From: Arthrobacter mangrovi
GTDB lineage: Bacteria > Actinomycetota > Actinomycetes > Actinomycetales > Micrococcaceae
Assembly: GCF_026011795.1 (NCBI RefSeq)
Contig: NZ_BRVS01000024.1
Location: forward strand, 1 to 64,000
Direction: 5' to 3'
DNA: 64,000 nucleotides
This document shows, piece by piece, positions 39,717 to 50,383 of the stretch (position 1 is its first letter; each line of letters begins with the position of its first letter). A program made the translations under genes and the position numbers. The notes beneath the pieces were generated by a model that was not told where the DNA came from, searched no databases, and saw nothing but the letters and a program-made list of their open reading frames with translations.

Positions 39717-41069
39717 TCACTTTCCGAGCAGGATTCGGGCATCCGCCACGAGGGTGATGGAGCCGGTGATGAGGACGCCACCGGAGAGGTCGTTGAGTTC
39801 TTCCGCGCGTTCGACCGCCCATTCGATGGCATCGTCGAGCCTCGGCGCCACGTGGATGGACTCCTCCGCGAAACCGGCGGCCATCGCGTCCTCGGCGAGG
39901 TCCTCCGCGGAGATGGCGCGCGGCGAGTCCGATGCGGTGACGCAGATCTGGTCCACCCAGTCCCCGAGGTGTTCGCGCAGCTGCTCGAGCACGCCCACGG
40001 AGTCCTTCTCGTGCAGCACCCCGACGATGGGAACGAGCCGGGTGAAGTTGAAGGCCTCCTTCAGCGCGAGGGCGGAGGCCTTCATGCCGTCCGGATTGTG
40101 CGCGGCGTCCACGATGATGGTCGGCGCGGTGCGGACCACCTCCAGCCGGCCTGGCGACGTCACCTGGCGGAAGCCCTCGCGGAGCACATTCGCATTGAGC
40201 TCCTTGGTCCCGCCGCCGAGGAACGCCTCCAAGGCGGCAACGGCGACGGCGGCGTTCTGGGCCTGGTGGGCGCCGTGCAGCGGCAGCAGGATGTCCTCGT
40301 AGCGGCCGGCCAGGCCGGAGATGACCAGCTGCTGCCCGCCGACGGCCAGCACGCGCGACTCCACCCCGAACTCGACGCCTTCGAAGCGGAACGGCACCCC
40401 GGTCTCCTGGGCCTTCTCCAGCAGCACCTGCGCCGCCTCTGCAGGCTGCGCAGCGCTGACCAGGAAACCGCCGTGCTTGATGATTCCGGCCTTCTCCGCC
40501 GCAATTTCCTCGACGCTGTCGCCCAGCAGGTCGGTGTGGTCCAGGGAAATAGGGGTGACGACGGAGACCTGGCCGTCCACGACGTTCGTCGCATCGGTGA
40601 TGCCGCCCAGTCCGACCTCGATCACGGCGACTTCCACCGGCTCATCGGCGAAGATCGCGATGGCCAGGATGGTGACGCATTCGAAGTAGGTCAGCCGCGG
40701 CTCGCCGGCCCCGGCCAGTTCGGTATCCACGATCTCCAGGTAGGGCCGGATTTCGTCCCAGATCCGCACGAAGGTCTCGTCGGCAACCGGCTCGCCGTCG
40801 ATACTGATCCGTTCCGTCACCTTGCTCAGGTGCGGGCTGGTGTAGCGGCCGGTACGCAGGCCGTGGGCACGCAGGCCGGCCTCGATCATCCGCGCGGTGG
40901 AGGTCTTGCCGTTCGTGCCCGTGAGGTGGATGCTGGCGAACGCCTTCTGCGGCTCGCCGAGGATCTCCATGGCGCGGAACAGCGGTTCCATCCGCGGCTC
41001 CATCTTGTTTTCGGGGGCCCTGCTCAGCAGTTCCGCATAGACGCTTTCGACGCCGAACTCGTCGCTCAT
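39717..41069 (-). CDS. folC: Dihydrofolate synthase/folylpolyglutamate synthase
   Basis: A 450-residue Mur-ligase-family enzyme that adds glutamate to dihydropteroate and to folates. The P-loop is in [19 protein letters not shown] near residue 47, followed by [16 protein letters not shown] and [17 protein letters not shown]. The ATG overlaps the ileS stop in ATGA, so translation is coupled. The length is normal. Confidence 0.94.
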   Translation of the reverse strand: MSDEFGVESVYAELLSRAPENKMEPRMEPLFRAMEILGEPQKAFASIHLTGTNGKTSTARMIEAGLRAHGLRTGRYTSPHLSKVTERISIDGEPVADETFVRIWDEIRPYLEIVDTELAGAGEPRLTYFECVTILAIAIFADEPVEVAVIEVGLGGITDATNVVDGQVSVVTPISLDHTDLLGDSVEEIAAEKAGIIKHGGFLVSAAQPAEAAQVLLEKAQETGVPFRFEGVEFGVESRVLAVGGQQLVISGLAGRYEDILLPLHGAHQAQNAAVAVAALEAFLGGGTKELNANVLREGFRQVTSPGRLEVVRTAPTIIVDAAHNPDGMKASALALKEAFNFTRLVPIVGVLHEKDSVGVLEQLREHLGDWVDQICVTASDSPRAISAEDLAEDAMAAGFAEESIHVAPRLDDAIEWAVERAEELNDLSGGVLITGSITLVADARILLGK

Positions 41070-44000
41070 GCCTGTGCCTCCACCTTCTCTACGGTGACCT
41101 GCTGGCCGTCGCCGGGCAGCAGGACGAGCTCTACGGTCAGGGTTTCCTCCGAGACCAGGTCCTGGTGCCGGCCCAGCGCCGCGAGCACGTCCGGCCCGGC
41201 CGCCACGGTGGTGCGGATCCGGTCGCTGACCACGAGGTCGGCGTCCTTGCGGGCCTGCTGGATGGTGCGCACGAAGTCGCGGGCCAGGCCCTCGGCTTCG
41301 AGCTCAGGGGTGACCTCGGTGTTCAGGACCACGAAGCCACCGCCGGGCAGCATGGCCACGGATGCCGATGCCCCGCCCGCCTGCTCGGCAACGACGGTCT
41401 CCAGGGTGTACTCCTGCGGCTCGAGCGCGAGCCCGCCGGCGGTGACCTTGCCGTCGGCGTCCACCGACCAGTCCCCCGACTTGGAGGCTTTGATCGCCGT
41501 CTGGACGTTCTTGCCCAGGCGCGGACCGGCGGCGCGGGCGTTGACCACCAGCTTCTGCTCGATCCCGAACTCCTCCGGCGACGCACTGCCGGCGTCGACC
41601 AGGCGGACGGTCTTGATGTTCAGTTCGTCCTTGATGATCTCCTCGTAGCCGCCGGCCAGTTCCGCCGCACCGGCAGCGACCACGGTCAGTTCGGACAGCG
41701 GCAGGCGCACGCGCAGGTTCGCGGCCTTGCGCAGGCTCGAGCCGGCCGAGCAGATGCCCCGGGTGCTCTCCATGCGGGCAACCAGGTCGGCCTGCTCCGG
41801 GAACAGTCCGGCGTCCGGCCAGTCGGTCAGGTGCACCGAACGGCCGCCGGTCAGGCCGCGCCAGATCTCCTCGGTCACCAGCGGCAGCAGCGAGGCGGCG
41901 CTGCGGCAGACGGTCTCCAGGCAGGTGTAGAGCACGTCGAACGCGTCGGCGTCCTCGTCGAAGAAGCGCTGGCGGCTGCGGCGGACGTACCAGTTGGTCA
42001 GGGTGTCCAGGTACTCGCGCAGCGCGTCGCAGGCGCCGCTGACGTCGTACTCGTCCAGGCTGGCGGTGATATCCCGGACCAGCTGCCCGGTGTGCGCCAG
42101 GATGTACTGGTCCAGCGAATCCAGGCCGGCGATGCGGGCGGCGTCCCCGGCCACCGTGACCGCCTCATAGCCGGCGCCGTTGTTCGCCGTGTTCGTATAC
42201 AGCTTGAAGAAGTGCCAGACGTTCCAGAGCGGCAGGATGACCTGCCTGACGCCGTCGCGGATGCCCTGTTCGGTGACGATCAGGTTGCCGCCGCGCAGGA
42301 TCGGCGAAGACATCAGGAACCAGCGCATGGCGTCCGACCCGTCGCGGTCCAGCACCTCGGAAACGTCCGGGTAGTTGCGCAGGCTCTTGGACATCTTCTG
42401 CCCGTCGGAGCCGAGCACGATGCCGTGGCTGATCACGTTCCGGAACGCCGGGCGGTCGAACAGCGCCGTGGCCAGGATGTGCAGCGTGTAGAACCAGCCG
42501 CGGGTCTGCCCGATGTACTCCACGATGAAGTCGCCGGGATTGTGGTGCTCGAACCAGTCCTGGTTCTCGTGCGGGTAGTGCACCTGGGCGTAGGGCATCG
42601 ACCCGGAATCGAACCAGACATCCAGCACGTCCGGCACGCGGCGCATGGTGGACTGGCCCGTGGGGTCGTCCGGGTTGGGCCGGGTCAGCTCGTCGATGTA
42701 GGGCCGGTGCAGGTCCGGCTGGCCCTCCGCGTTGAGCGGCAGCCGGCCGAAGTCCGCCTCCAGCTCGGCCAGCGAGCCGTAGACGTCCTGGCGCGGGTAG
42801 TCCGGGTTGTCGGATTCCCAGACCGGGATCGGGCTGCCCCAGTAGCGGTTGCGGCTGATCGACCAGTCGCGGGCGTTCTCCAGCCACTTGCCGAACTGGC
42901 CGTCCTTGACGTTCTCCGGGATCCAGTTGATCTGCTGGTTCAGCTCGACCATCCGGTCCTTGATCTTCGTGACCTCCACATACCAGGACGAGATGGCGCG
43001 GTAGATCAGCGGGTTGCGGCAGCGCCAGCAGTGCGGGTAGGAGTGCTCGTAGCTGGCCTGGCGGAGCAGCCGGCCGTCCGCCTTGAGCACCTTGGTGATC
43101 GGCTTGTTCGCCTCGAAGACCTGCAGCCCGGCGATTTCGGCCAGCGGCCCTTGGCCGAAGTAAGGGAGGAATTTGGCGCCCTCGTCAACCGAGACGATCA
43201 CGGGGATGCCGTTGGCCTCGCAGATCCTCTGGTCATCCTCGCCGTAGGCCGGCGCCTGGTGGACCAGGCCGGTGCCGTCGGTGGTGGTGACGTAGTCCGC
43301 GACGACGATCTTCCAGGCGTTGCCGGTGCCCCACTTCTCCGCGTCCGCGTAGTAGTCCCAGAGCGGCTCGTAGCGCAGGCCCTCCAGCTCGGCGCCCGCG
43401 AAGATGGCCGTCACCGCCTCCGCCGCGGCAGCGCCGTCGTCGTACCCCAGGTCCTTGGCGTAGGTGTGCAGCAGGTCCTGCGCCAGCAGGAACCGCTCCC
43501 CCGCAGCCGTAGTGCCGTTGGGACCCGCCGGCAGCACCGCGTAGCTGATGGCAGGTCCGACGGCGAGGGCTTCGTTGGTGGGCAGGGTCCAGGGCGTGGT
43601 GGTCCAGGCCACGGCGTTCACGCCGGCGAGCTCGCGGCTGAGCTCCGATTCTCCGGCCAGCAGCGGGAACGTCACCGTCACCGTCTGGTCCTGGCGGTTC
43701 TTGTAGACGTCGTCGTCCATCCGCAGTTCGTGGTTGGACAGCGGCGTCTCGTCCTTCCAGCAGTATGGCAGGACGCGGTAGCCGTTGTAGGTCAGCCCCT
43801 TGGTGTGCAGCTGCTTGAACGCCCAGATGACCGACTCCATGTACTCGACGTTGAGCGTCTTGTAGTCGTTGTCGAAGTCCACCCAGCGGGCCTGCCGGGT
43901 GACGTAGTCCTGCCACTCCCGGGTGTACTTGAGCACCGAGGACCGGCAGGCGTCGTTGAACTTGTCGATGCCCATGGCCTCGATCTGGGCCTTGTCCGTC

Positions 44001-44350
44001 ATGCCCAGCTGCTTCATGGCCTCCAGCTCGGCGGGCAGCCCGTGGGTGTCCCAGCCGAAGCGGCGCTCCACGCGCTTGCCGCGCTGCGTCTGGTAGCGGC
44101 CGACGATGTCCTTGACGTAGCCGGTCAGGAGGTGTCCGTAGTGCGGCAGCCCGTTGGCGAAGGGCGGGCCGTCGTAGAAGACAAACTCGTTGGAGCCGTT
44201 GCTGCCGGCATCACGCGCGTCGATCGAGGCCTGGAAGGTACCGTCCTGCTGCCAGTACTTCAGTACCAGCTCTTCGACTTCGGGAAACTTCGGGGAGCTC
44301 TGGGCTGCGGCTGCACCGGCGGCAGCGGCCTTGGGATAGGTCTGTGGCAT
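41066..44350 (-). CDS. ileS: Isoleucine--tRNA ligase, type 2 (eukaryote-like)
   Basis: A 1094-residue class I synthetase. The ATP-binding HIGH motif appears as [11 protein letters not shown] near residue 95, and [11 protein letters not shown] near 665. HYGH and the overall length are features of the type 2 IleRS common in actinobacteria; that family is known to be less sensitive to mupirocin than type 1. Editing (CP1) and anticodon-binding domains are present by length. The ATG at 44350 has AGGA upstream. Expression is probably set by the T-box element upstream. folC follows with a 4-nt overlap. Confidence 0.95.
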   Translation of the reverse strand: MPQTYPKAAAAGAAAAQSSPKFPEVEELVLKYWQQDGTFQASIDARDAGSNGSNEFVFYDGPPFANGLPHYGHLLTGYVKDIVGRYQTQRGKRVERRFGWDTHGLPAELEAMKQLGMTDKAQIEAMGIDKFNDACRSSVLKYTREWQDYVTRQARWVDFDNDYKTLNVEYMESVIWAFKQLHTKGLTYNGYRVLPYCWKDETPLSNHELRMDDDVYKNRQDQTVTVTFPLLAGESELSRELAGVNAVAWTTTPWTLPTNEALAVGPAISYAVLPAGPNGTTAAGERFLLAQDLLHTYAKDLGYDDGAAAAEAVTAIFAGAELEGLRYEPLWDYYADAEKWGTGNAWKIVVADYVTTTDGTGLVHQAPAYGEDDQRICEANGIPVIVSVDEGAKFLPYFGQGPLAEIAGLQVFEANKPITKVLKADGRLLRQASYEHSYPHCWRCRNPLIYRAISSWYVEVTKIKDRMVELNQQINWIPENVKDGQFGKWLENARDWSISRNRYWGSPIPVWESDNPDYPRQDVYGSLAELEADFGRLPLNAEGQPDLHRPYIDELTRPNPDDPTGQSTMRRVPDVLDVWFDSGSMPYAQVHYPHENQDWFEHHNPGDFIVEYIGQTRGWFYTLHILATALFDRPAFRNVISHGIVLGSDGQKMSKSLRNYPDVSEVLDRDGSDAMRWFLMSSPILRGGNLIVTEQGIRDGVRQVILPLWNVWHFFKLYTNTANNGAGYEAVTVAGDAARIAGLDSLDQYILAHTGQLVRDITASLDEYDVSGACDALREYLDTLTNWYVRRSRQRFFDEDADAFDVLYTCLETVCRSAASLLPLVTEEIWRGLTGGRSVHLTDWPDAGLFPEQADLVARMESTRGICSAGSSLRKAANLRVRLPLSELTVVAAGAAELAGGYEEIIKDELNIKTVRLVDAGSASPEEFGIEQKLVVNARAAGPRLGKNVQTAIKASKSGDWSVDADGKVTAGGLALEPQEYTLETVVAEQAGGASASVAMLPGGGFVVLNTEVTPELEAEGLARDFVRTIQQARKDADLVVSDRIRTTVAAGPDVLAALGRHQDLVSEETLTVELVLLPGDGQQVTVEKVEAQA

Positions 44351-44394
44351 TTCATCATCCTGGGCGGCTGGGAGCGTGGACACTTTATGCGAGG

Positions 44395-44625
44395 ACGTGC
44401 CCTCCCCTGGCCGCCGGGCCGGGACTCCGGCCTGGCCGCCCGGCCGAGAAGCCCGCGGTACCACCTCACTTGCCGCCGCCGCCGCACAGATCCCGTGCGC
44501 CGTGGCTGCCACTCATTCGCTGCTGTGACGGGCTTACCCGTCCGGTTCTACTGGGCTTGCGCCGTTCTTCCGGAAGCTCACCGGTGATGGCCGGGTCAAC
44601 GCTGCTACTCCCCAGTTTAGGCCAG
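44395..44625 (-). promoter_or_regulatory. T-box riboswitch of ileS
   Basis: The leader of ileS carries AGGTGGTACCGCGGGC (44466-44451), the T-box sequence whose TGGT pairs with the uncharged tRNA end. Upstream, GGGGAGTAGC and CCGGCC-ATC-ACCGG (ATC at 44588-44586) form a short stem I with an AUC isoleucine specifier codon. Actinobacterial ileS T-boxes of this kind act on translation: uncharged tRNA-Ile frees the ribosome site. No terminator with a T-run follows, in agreement. The limits are approximate. Confidence 0.9.
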
Positions 44626-44671
44626 CCCGGGGCAATGGCGAAAACCCGGCAATCACCCGGCCATCCCGGGG

Positions 44672-46177
44672 CTACCGGGCGCCGTCGGCGGCGAGCGCGG
44701 TGCTCCGGGCAGGCCGCGACGCGGCGACCATCTGCTCCCGCGGGACCACCTTGATCCGCTCCCGGGGCACGGGACCGCGGGAGGTCTCCACCAGGCCGGC
44801 GGCGGCGCCGAGTTCCCGCTCCCGGGCATCCAGCTCGAGCCAGCCCTCCCAAGTGGTGTATTCGATGCCGCGGGCCTGAAGCAGCCGGACTATTTCCTCC
44901 TCCTCCGGCCGCGGTGCCATCTGAAGCGCGTCCCGGTCGGCGAGGAGATGGGTGATCGTCTCCAGGGCGTCCCCCTTCGTGTGCCCGATCAGCCCCACGG
45001 GACCGCGCTTGATCCAGCCGGTGGCGTAGAGACCGGGCACGGGCCGGCCGCCGGCATCGAGCACCCGGCCCTCCTCGTTCGGGATGACGCCGCGGCGGCC
45101 GTCGTATTCGAGACCGGGCAGCGCCGAACCGAAGTAGCCGATGGCGCGGTACACGGCCTGCACCGGGTACTCGACCATCTCGCCCGTGCCGCGGACGTTT
45201 CCGGTGCCGTCCAGCTCGTTGCGTTCGAACCTGACCGCCGCCACGGAGCCGGGGTCGGCCTCGTCCCCGAGGATCTCCACCGGGGTGTGCAGGAAGTGCA
45301 GGTGGAGGCGGCGCGAGGCACCGCGGCTCCCTTCCTGTTCCTGCCGTTCTTCCCGGTCCTCCTGCTCCACCAGCCAGTTGGTCAGCGTGGCCACCATGGT
45401 CTTGGTCTGGTTGTTGCCGCGGATGGCCTCGTCCGAGGCCTCGTCGAACTCGAAGTCCTCCGGGTACAGCACGATGTCCACGTCGTGGCTGTGCGAGAGC
45501 TCGCGCAGCTCCAGCGGCGTGAACTTGACCTGGGCCGGTCCGCGCCGGCCGAACACGTGCACGTCGGTGACCGGCGAGGCCTTGAGCCCGGCGTGGACGT
45601 TGTCCGGGATCTCGGTGGGAAGCAGTTCCGGGGCATGCTTCGAGAGGACGCGGGCGACGTCGAGCGCAACGTTGCCGTTGCCGATCACGGCGACCTCTTT
45701 CGCGGACAGCGGCCATTCGCGCGGCACGTCGGGATGTCCGTCGTACCAGGAGACGAAGTCAGCGGCGCCGAACGATCCGTCCAGCTCGACCCCGGGGATG
45801 TTCAGGTCGGCGTCCTTGACGGCGCCGGTCGCGAAGATGACGGCGTCGTAGTGGCGGCGCAGGTCCTCCAGGTCGAGGTCGGTACCGTAGTCCACGTTCC
45901 CGAAGAAGCGGATGTCCCCGCGGTCCAGCACCTTGTGCAGCGCGGTGACGATGCCCTTGATCCGCGGGTGGTCCGGCGCCACCCCGTAGCGGATGAGTCC
46001 ATAGGGTGCGGGGTAGCGGTCGAACAGGTCGATGCTCAGGCTGAGCCCGCCGGAGACCGCCGCCTCGCTCTTGGTCAGCAGGTCGGCCGCGTAGACTCCG
46101 GCCGGGCCGGCCCCCACCACGGCGATGCGCAGGCGTCCGTGGACGTTGTTGTTGTTATCGATGGTGTCTTCACTCAT
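44672..46177 (-). CDS. Ferredoxin/adrenodoxin-type NADP reductase (FprA family)
   Basis: A 501-residue flavoprotein. The FAD-binding start is IAVVGAGPAGVYAADLL near residue 18, the NADP site is VAVIGNGNVALDVARVL near 165, and ATGWIKRGPVGLIGHTK near 395 is typical of the family. It resembles M. tuberculosis FprA. It would pass electrons from NADPH to ferredoxin, which feeds the sulfite reductase at the head of this cluster. AAGGAG precedes the ATG. It is the last gene of the sulfur run, 62 nt after the CysG-like gene. Confidence 0.9.
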   Translation of the reverse strand: MSEDTIDNNNNVHGRLRIAVVGAGPAGVYAADLLTKSEAAVSGGLSLSIDLFDRYPAPYGLIRYGVAPDHPRIKGIVTALHKVLDRGDIRFFGNVDYGTDLDLEDLRRHYDAVIFATGAVKDADLNIPGVELDGSFGAADFVSWYDGHPDVPREWPLSAKEVAVIGNGNVALDVARVLSKHAPELLPTEIPDNVHAGLKASPVTDVHVFGRRGPAQVKFTPLELRELSHSHDVDIVLYPEDFEFDEASDEAIRGNNQTKTMVATLTNWLVEQEDREERQEQEGSRGASRRLHLHFLHTPVEILGDEADPGSVAAVRFERNELDGTGNVRGTGEMVEYPVQAVYRAIGYFGSALPGLEYDGRRGVIPNEEGRVLDAGGRPVPGLYATGWIKRGPVGLIGHTKGDALETITHLLADRDALQMAPRPEEEEIVRLLQARGIEYTTWEGWLELDARERELGAAAGLVETSRGPVPRERIKVVPREQMVAASRPARSTALAADGAR

Positions 46178-46239
46178 GCGGGTACTCCTTGTGCCTTCCT
46201 GTTGGTCAAAAGTGTGGGTCCGGCGGGACGCCGGCGGTA

Positions 46240-47505
46240 TCAGCGCGCAGCCGCGCCGACAGGGGATTCTGCCGGCTGTCCTGCCGGCTCGCCGGCCAGT
46301 TCCGCGGGCGCGTACGGACTCAGCCGCACCACATCCCCCACCACGATCACTGCCGGATTCTCCACCCCGACGCGCGCCGCCTGCGCCGCGATGCTGTCCA
46401 GGGTGCCGATGGTCACGCGCTGGTCCGGCAGCCAGCCGCGCTCGACGATGGCGACGGGCGTTTCCGGGCCCAGCCCCCGCGAGCGCAGCGCGGCCGCGAT
46501 CCGGGGCAGGCGGCGCACTCCCATCAGCAGGACGAGGGTGTGGTCCGCCCGCGCCGGCAGCTCGGCCAGTTCCTCGTGGCCGGTGGCGACGCTGAAGCCG
46601 GCCGCCGCGCCCCGGTGCGTGACCGGGATCCCGGCGGCCGCGGGGACGGAGATGGCGCTGGTGACCCCGGGGACGACTTCGACGTCCACGCCGTGCCGGC
46701 GGCAGAAGCGGGCCTCCTCGCCGCCCCGGCCGAGGACGTACGGATCGCCGCCCTTGAGCCGGACGACCAGCCGGCCGGCCCGGGCCTCGCGGACCAGGAT
46801 CGTGTTGATCTCGTCCTGGCCCGCCAGATGGTTGCCCGGCGCCTTGCCGACTTCGATGACACGGACGCTTTCTTCCAGTTCCGCGAGCAGGTCCCGGGGA
46901 CCCAGCCGGTCCGCGACGACCACGTCCGCCTCGGCGAGCAGCTGCCGGCCGCGCACCGTGATTAGGCCCGCGTCACCGGGACCGCCGCCGACCAGCGCCA
47001 CGCGGCCCGGGCGGGTGTCCGCCGGGCGCCGGCGGCGCAGGGGCAGCCGCCCCGTCCGGAGCGCGAGCATGATCGCGTCCTTGAGTGCCTTAGCCCGCCG
47101 CGGATCGCCCCCGGCATTGACCGCGACGGTGATGTCGTCCGCGCGGCCGACCGCCGGCGTCCAGGCGGCGGAGGCCTCGGCGTCGGACGCGTTGACGCAC
47201 CAGATCCGGCGTTCTTCGGCATCGGCCGCCACCTGCCGGTCCACTCCCGGAATCCCGGTCGCGGTCTGGGCGAGCCACACGCCGTCGAGGTCTGCCGGCG
47301 CGTAGCCGCGGCGCACCCAGGTGAGCAGTCCCGCCTCGGCCAGGCGTCCGACGTCGTTCCCCGCCGCCGGGGCGACGACAGTAACCGCCGCGCCGGCGTC
47401 CAGCATCGCCCGGGCGCGCCGGCCGGCGACCCGGCCGCCGCCCACCAGCAGCACCGGCTTGCCGAGCAGCCGGAGCGATACCGGGTAGAGATCCAGTCCG
47501 TTCAT
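46240..47505 (-). CDS. cobA: Siroheme synthase: precorrin-2 dehydrogenase and uroporphyrinogen-III C-methyltransferase
   Basis: A 421-residue CysG-like fusion. Residues about 1-150 have an NAD-binding LLVGGGRVAGRRA and resemble precorrin-2 dehydrogenase/ferrochelatase. Residues about 165-405 are the SAM-dependent methyltransferase: VALVGGGPGDAGLITVRG, VVRLKGGDPYVLGRGGEE and IPVTHRGAAAGFSVATGH. Together they convert uroporphyrinogen III to sirohydrochlorin; the chelatase at 55259 can insert iron. Siroheme is the cofactor of the sulfite reductase in the same run. The start overlaps the permease stop in ATGA. Confidence 0.9.
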   Translation of the reverse strand: MNGLDLYPVSLRLLGKPVLLVGGGRVAGRRARAMLDAGAAVTVVAPAAGNDVGRLAEAGLLTWVRRGYAPADLDGVWLAQTATGIPGVDRQVAADAEERRIWCVNASDAEASAAWTPAVGRADDITVAVNAGGDPRRAKALKDAIMLALRTGRLPLRRRRPADTRPGRVALVGGGPGDAGLITVRGRQLLAEADVVVADRLGPRDLLAELEESVRVIEVGKAPGNHLAGQDEINTILVREARAGRLVVRLKGGDPYVLGRGGEEARFCRRHGVDVEVVPGVTSAISVPAAAGIPVTHRGAAAGFSVATGHEELAELPARADHTLVLLMGVRRLPRIAAALRSRGLGPETPVAIVERGWLPDQRVTIGTLDSIAAQAARVGVENPAVIVVGDVVRLSPYAPAELAGEPAGQPAESPVGAAAR

Positions 47506-48476
47506 CGTGTACTTCCTTCCAAAAGGCCGCGGCGCTTGAGCAGCCGCCGCTCCACGGGGCCGAAGACCAGCAGTTCGACCAGGATGCCGACGGCCAGGAT
47601 GACCAGGACGGCGCTCATCACGATTCCCATGTCGGAGAGGGTCCTGCCCTGGTCCAGCAGGGAGCCCAGGCCGTAGCCCATGGTGCCGCCGACGGCGATG
47701 ATCTCCGCGGCCATCAGCGAGCGCCAGGAGAAGGCCCAGCCCTGCTTCAGGCCGGCGACGTAGCCCGGCAAGGCCGCCGGCAGGACTACCTGCAGCGCCG
47801 TCTCAAGCCGCGAGGCTCCTAGCACCCGCGCCACGCTGCGGTACTGCGGCGGGACCTGGTCCATCCCCGCCACCAGGCCGTTCACGATCGACGGGATCGC
47901 GCCCATCAGCACCACAAAATAGGCGGTGGCGTCAGTCAGGCCGAACCAGATGATGGCCGCCGGCACCCACGCCACCGAGGGAAGGACCTGCAGGCCGGAG
48001 ACCAGCGGCCCGAAGGCGCGGCGCACCACGGCGACCTGGCCGAGCAAGAGGCCCAGCGGGGTGCCGACGGCCACGGAGACAGCGAAGCCGGCCAGTCCGC
48101 GCTGGAGCGACGTGCCCACGGACTCCTGCACCAGTCCCTCGGTCCACAGCCGGCCCAGGGACGCGAAGACGTCCAGCGGGCCGGGCACCAGGTCGCGGCG
48201 CTTAAGGTCCATCGAGACCAGGAGCTGCCAGACCAGGAGGAGAACAACGACGGCGGCGAGCGGCAGCAGGATCCGGCTCCAGTCCCTTTGCGGGGACGTT
48301 CCCCCGGACTGCAGGGTGTCCAGCCCGGTCTCGACGGCGCGGAGCTCGTCTCCTGCCGGTGGCGGCGGCTGTTCCGTCGGCGGAACGCCCGGGGCTGATG
48401 CGGGAGCGGGCGCAGCCGCCTGCACACCCTCGGGCGCCAGCGGGCGCGGTTCGAGGTTGGTTGCATTACGTGGCAT
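47502..48476 (-). CDS. ABC transporter permease, sulfonate/nitrate/taurine type
   Basis: A 324-residue permease with about six membrane helices after an unusually long, proline-rich cytosolic N-terminus of about 75 residues. The family loop EAA-like segment VARVLGASRLETALQVVLPAAL near 215 contacts the ATPase. It belongs to the SsuC/TauC/NrtB group. It overlaps the ATP-binding gene by 11 nt. The system probably imports sulfonates or sulfate as sulfur source, judged from its place in the cluster. Confidence 0.88.
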   Translation of the reverse strand: MPRNATNLEPRPLAPEGVQAAAPAPASAPGVPPTEQPPPPAGDELRAVETGLDTLQSGGTSPQRDWSRILLPLAAVVVLLLVWQLLVSMDLKRRDLVPGPLDVFASLGRLWTEGLVQESVGTSLQRGLAGFAVSVAVGTPLGLLLGQVAVVRRAFGPLVSGLQVLPSVAWVPAAIIWFGLTDATAYFVVLMGAIPSIVNGLVAGMDQVPPQYRSVARVLGASRLETALQVVLPAALPGYVAGLKQGWAFSWRSLMAAEIIAVGGTMGYGLGSLLDQGRTLSDMGIVMSAVLVILAVGILVELLVFGPVERRLLKRRGLLEGSTR

Positions 48477-49191
48477 GGCGTCGGATCTCTTCCCTCAAGC
48501 GTGCGGTGACTTCGGCGGCCAGGGCCGCCGCGCAGGCGGTTTCGGTCCGCGCTTCCGCCGGCACCGCCCATTCCCGGACCACCCGGCCGGGACGGGAGGA
48601 GAGCAGCAGGACGCGCTGGCCCAGCCGGACGGCCTCCCGCACGTTGTGCGTGACGAAGACGATGGTCCGGCCGGTCTCACGCCAGATCCGTTCCAGTTCC
48701 TCGTGGAGCAGGTCCCGGGTAATGGCGTCGAGCGCCGCAAACGGCTCGTCCATGAGCAGCAGCTGCCGGTCCTGGCTCAGCGCCCGGGCGAGGGCGACGC
48801 GCTGGCGCATCCCCCCGGACAGCTCGTGCGGCCGCTTCCCGACGGCCTCGCCCAGGCGGACCAGTTCCAGCAGCTCCGTGGCGCGCCGGCGCCGGGCCGC
48901 CTTGCCCACGCCGCGCAGCTTCAGCGCCAGCTCCACGTTGCCCCGGGCCGTGAGCCACGGAAACAGGGCGGGATCCTGGAACATGAAGGCCGCGCCCTCC
49001 GCGGGAACCTCCAGGGCACCGGAGCTGGGCAGCTCCAGGCCCGCGATGATGTTGAGCAGTGTCGACTTTCCGCAGCCGGAGGCACCGAGCAGGGCGACGA
49101 ACTCCCCCTGCCCGAACCGGGCATCCACGCCGTCGAGCACGGCCGGCCCGCCGCCGAAGCGCTTGCCGAGGTTTTCCAGCACTACCGTCAT
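48466..49191 (-). CDS. ABC transporter ATP-binding protein, sulfonate/nitrate/taurine type
   Basis: A 241-residue ATPase. Walker A is LLGASGCGKSTLLNI near residue 35, the signature is LSGGMRQRVALARALS near 122, and Walker B is LLLMDEPFAALDA near 145, with the switch histidine in VFVTHNVREA. It powers the permease encoded next. It starts 13 nt after the binding-protein gene and overlaps the permease gene by 11 nt. Confidence 0.92.
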   Translation of the reverse strand: MTVVLENLGKRFGGGPAVLDGVDARFGQGEFVALLGASGCGKSTLLNIIAGLELPSSGALEVPAEGAAFMFQDPALFPWLTARGNVELALKLRGVGKAARRRRATELLELVRLGEAVGKRPHELSGGMRQRVALARALSQDRQLLLMDEPFAALDAITRDLLHEELERIWRETGRTIVFVTHNVREAVRLGQRVLLLSSRPGRVVREWAVPAEARTETACAAALAAEVTARLREEIRRHAT

Positions 49192-49204
49192 TGCGCCGCC
49201 CGCC

Positions 49205-50383
49205 TCACTCTGTGCCCAGCTTCGCGGCGCCGATGCGCGAGTGCCCGGGTTCCTCCGCGAGCACCTGGTTCAGGGCGCGGAGGTCGAACAGGCCCGCCAG
49301 GTCCGCCGGTTTGGTGAGACCGGACTCCACGCCGTCTTCGAGCAGCCGGGGGAACGTCCCGGCCAGCGGGTCGGGCGTGAATTCGATGTTGCGCAGCGCG
49401 CGGTCGATGACGTCGCGCGGCAGTTCCGCGCCCGCGGCTTCCTTGAGGCTGGCGTTGACGGCCTCGGCTCTTTCCGCCGGGGCGGCCGCATTGAGCCAGT
49501 CAATGGCTGCGACGTGGCCCCGCAGGAGCGCCTCGACCGTCCCGGGATGATCCGCGGCGTACTTCCGGCTGACGACCAGCACGGTGGTGGTGAACTGGCC
49601 GGGCTTCCCCGCCAGCGTTCCGTCCCACAGGTCCGCCTCGTCGACGAGGACCTCGGCACCGGCCTGGAGCACCAGGCGGGAGGCCCATGGTTCGGGCAGC
49701 CAGGCGCCGTCCAGCTTCCCGTCCTGGAACAGCTTCAGGGTCTGGGCATTCTCGGTCGGGTTGATGGTCACGTCCCCGCCGCCGTCCGGGGTGGCGGCCA
49801 GGCTGTGGGATGCCAGGTAGGAGCGCAGGGCCACGTCCTGGGTACCACCGAGCTGCGGGGTGGCCAGCACCTTGCCCTTGAGCTGCGCCGCGTCCCGGAT
49901 CCCGGGCCGGACCACCAGCTGCGCACCGCCCGAGGTGGCCCCGGCGATGACGGCCACGGATTCGCCGCGGCTCTGGACGAAGGAATTGATGGCCGGGTTC
50001 GGCCCCAGGTACGCGGCGTCGATGGCCCCGGCATTGAGGGCCTCGATTGCGGCGGGGCCCGCGTTGAACACCTGCGTGCTCAGGGTAGTGCCGGTCCCCT
50101 GCTCCAGGGCTTCGGCGAGCAAGCCCTGCCGGACGCCGACCAGTGCCGGGGCGTGCGTGACGTTGCCGAAATAGCCCAGCCGCAGTTCGGCCGCGGACGA
50201 GGCCGCGCTGTCCGCGGGCTCGCCGGCGCCGTTGCCCGCCGCAGAGAGGGCAGCCGCGCCGGAGCCGGCGATGGCCGCGCAGAACAGCAGTGCCACCGCG
50301 ATGTCCCAGCCGCGCCGCCGCCGGGGTTTCGAACCGGCCGCCGTGATCCGGACGGTCCTAGGGGTATGCCGGTCATGGCTCAT
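49205..50383 (-). CDS. ABC transporter substrate-binding protein, sulfonate/nitrate/taurine type
   Basis: A 392-residue exported binding protein. A hydrophobic segment at about 26-50 (VALLFCAAIAGSGAAALSAA) follows an arginine-rich start; no clean lipobox is seen, so it is probably held by an uncleaved signal anchor. The core has LRLGYFGNVTHAPALVGVRQ and LGPNPAINSF, typical of the SsuA/TauA/NrtA family. The ATG overlaps the cysN stop in ATGA. The ligand (sulfonate, sulfate or other) is not decided by sequence. Confidence 0.88.
   Translation of the reverse strand: MSHDRHTPRTVRITAAGSKPRRRRGWDIAVALLFCAAIAGSGAAALSAAGNGAGEPADSAASSAAELRLGYFGNVTHAPALVGVRQGLLAEALEQGTGTTLSTQVFNAGPAAIEALNAGAIDAAYLGPNPAINSFVQSRGESVAVIAGATSGGAQLVVRPGIRDAAQLKGKVLATPQLGGTQDVALRSYLASHSLAATPDGGGDVTINPTENAQTLKLFQDGKLDGAWLPEPWASRLVLQAGAEVLVDEADLWDGTLAGKPGQFTTTVLVVSRKYAADHPGTVEALLRGHVAAIDWLNAAAPAERAEAVNASLKEAAGAELPRDVIDRALRNIEFTPDPLAGTFPRLLEDGVESGLTKPADLAGLFDLRALNQVLAEEPGHSRIGAAKLGTE

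Noticed and set aside
41165-44587. A 1140-codon open frame opposite ileS
   Set aside because: Same cause: codon-bias shadow. It would also run across the T-box leader, which is supported on the minus strand.
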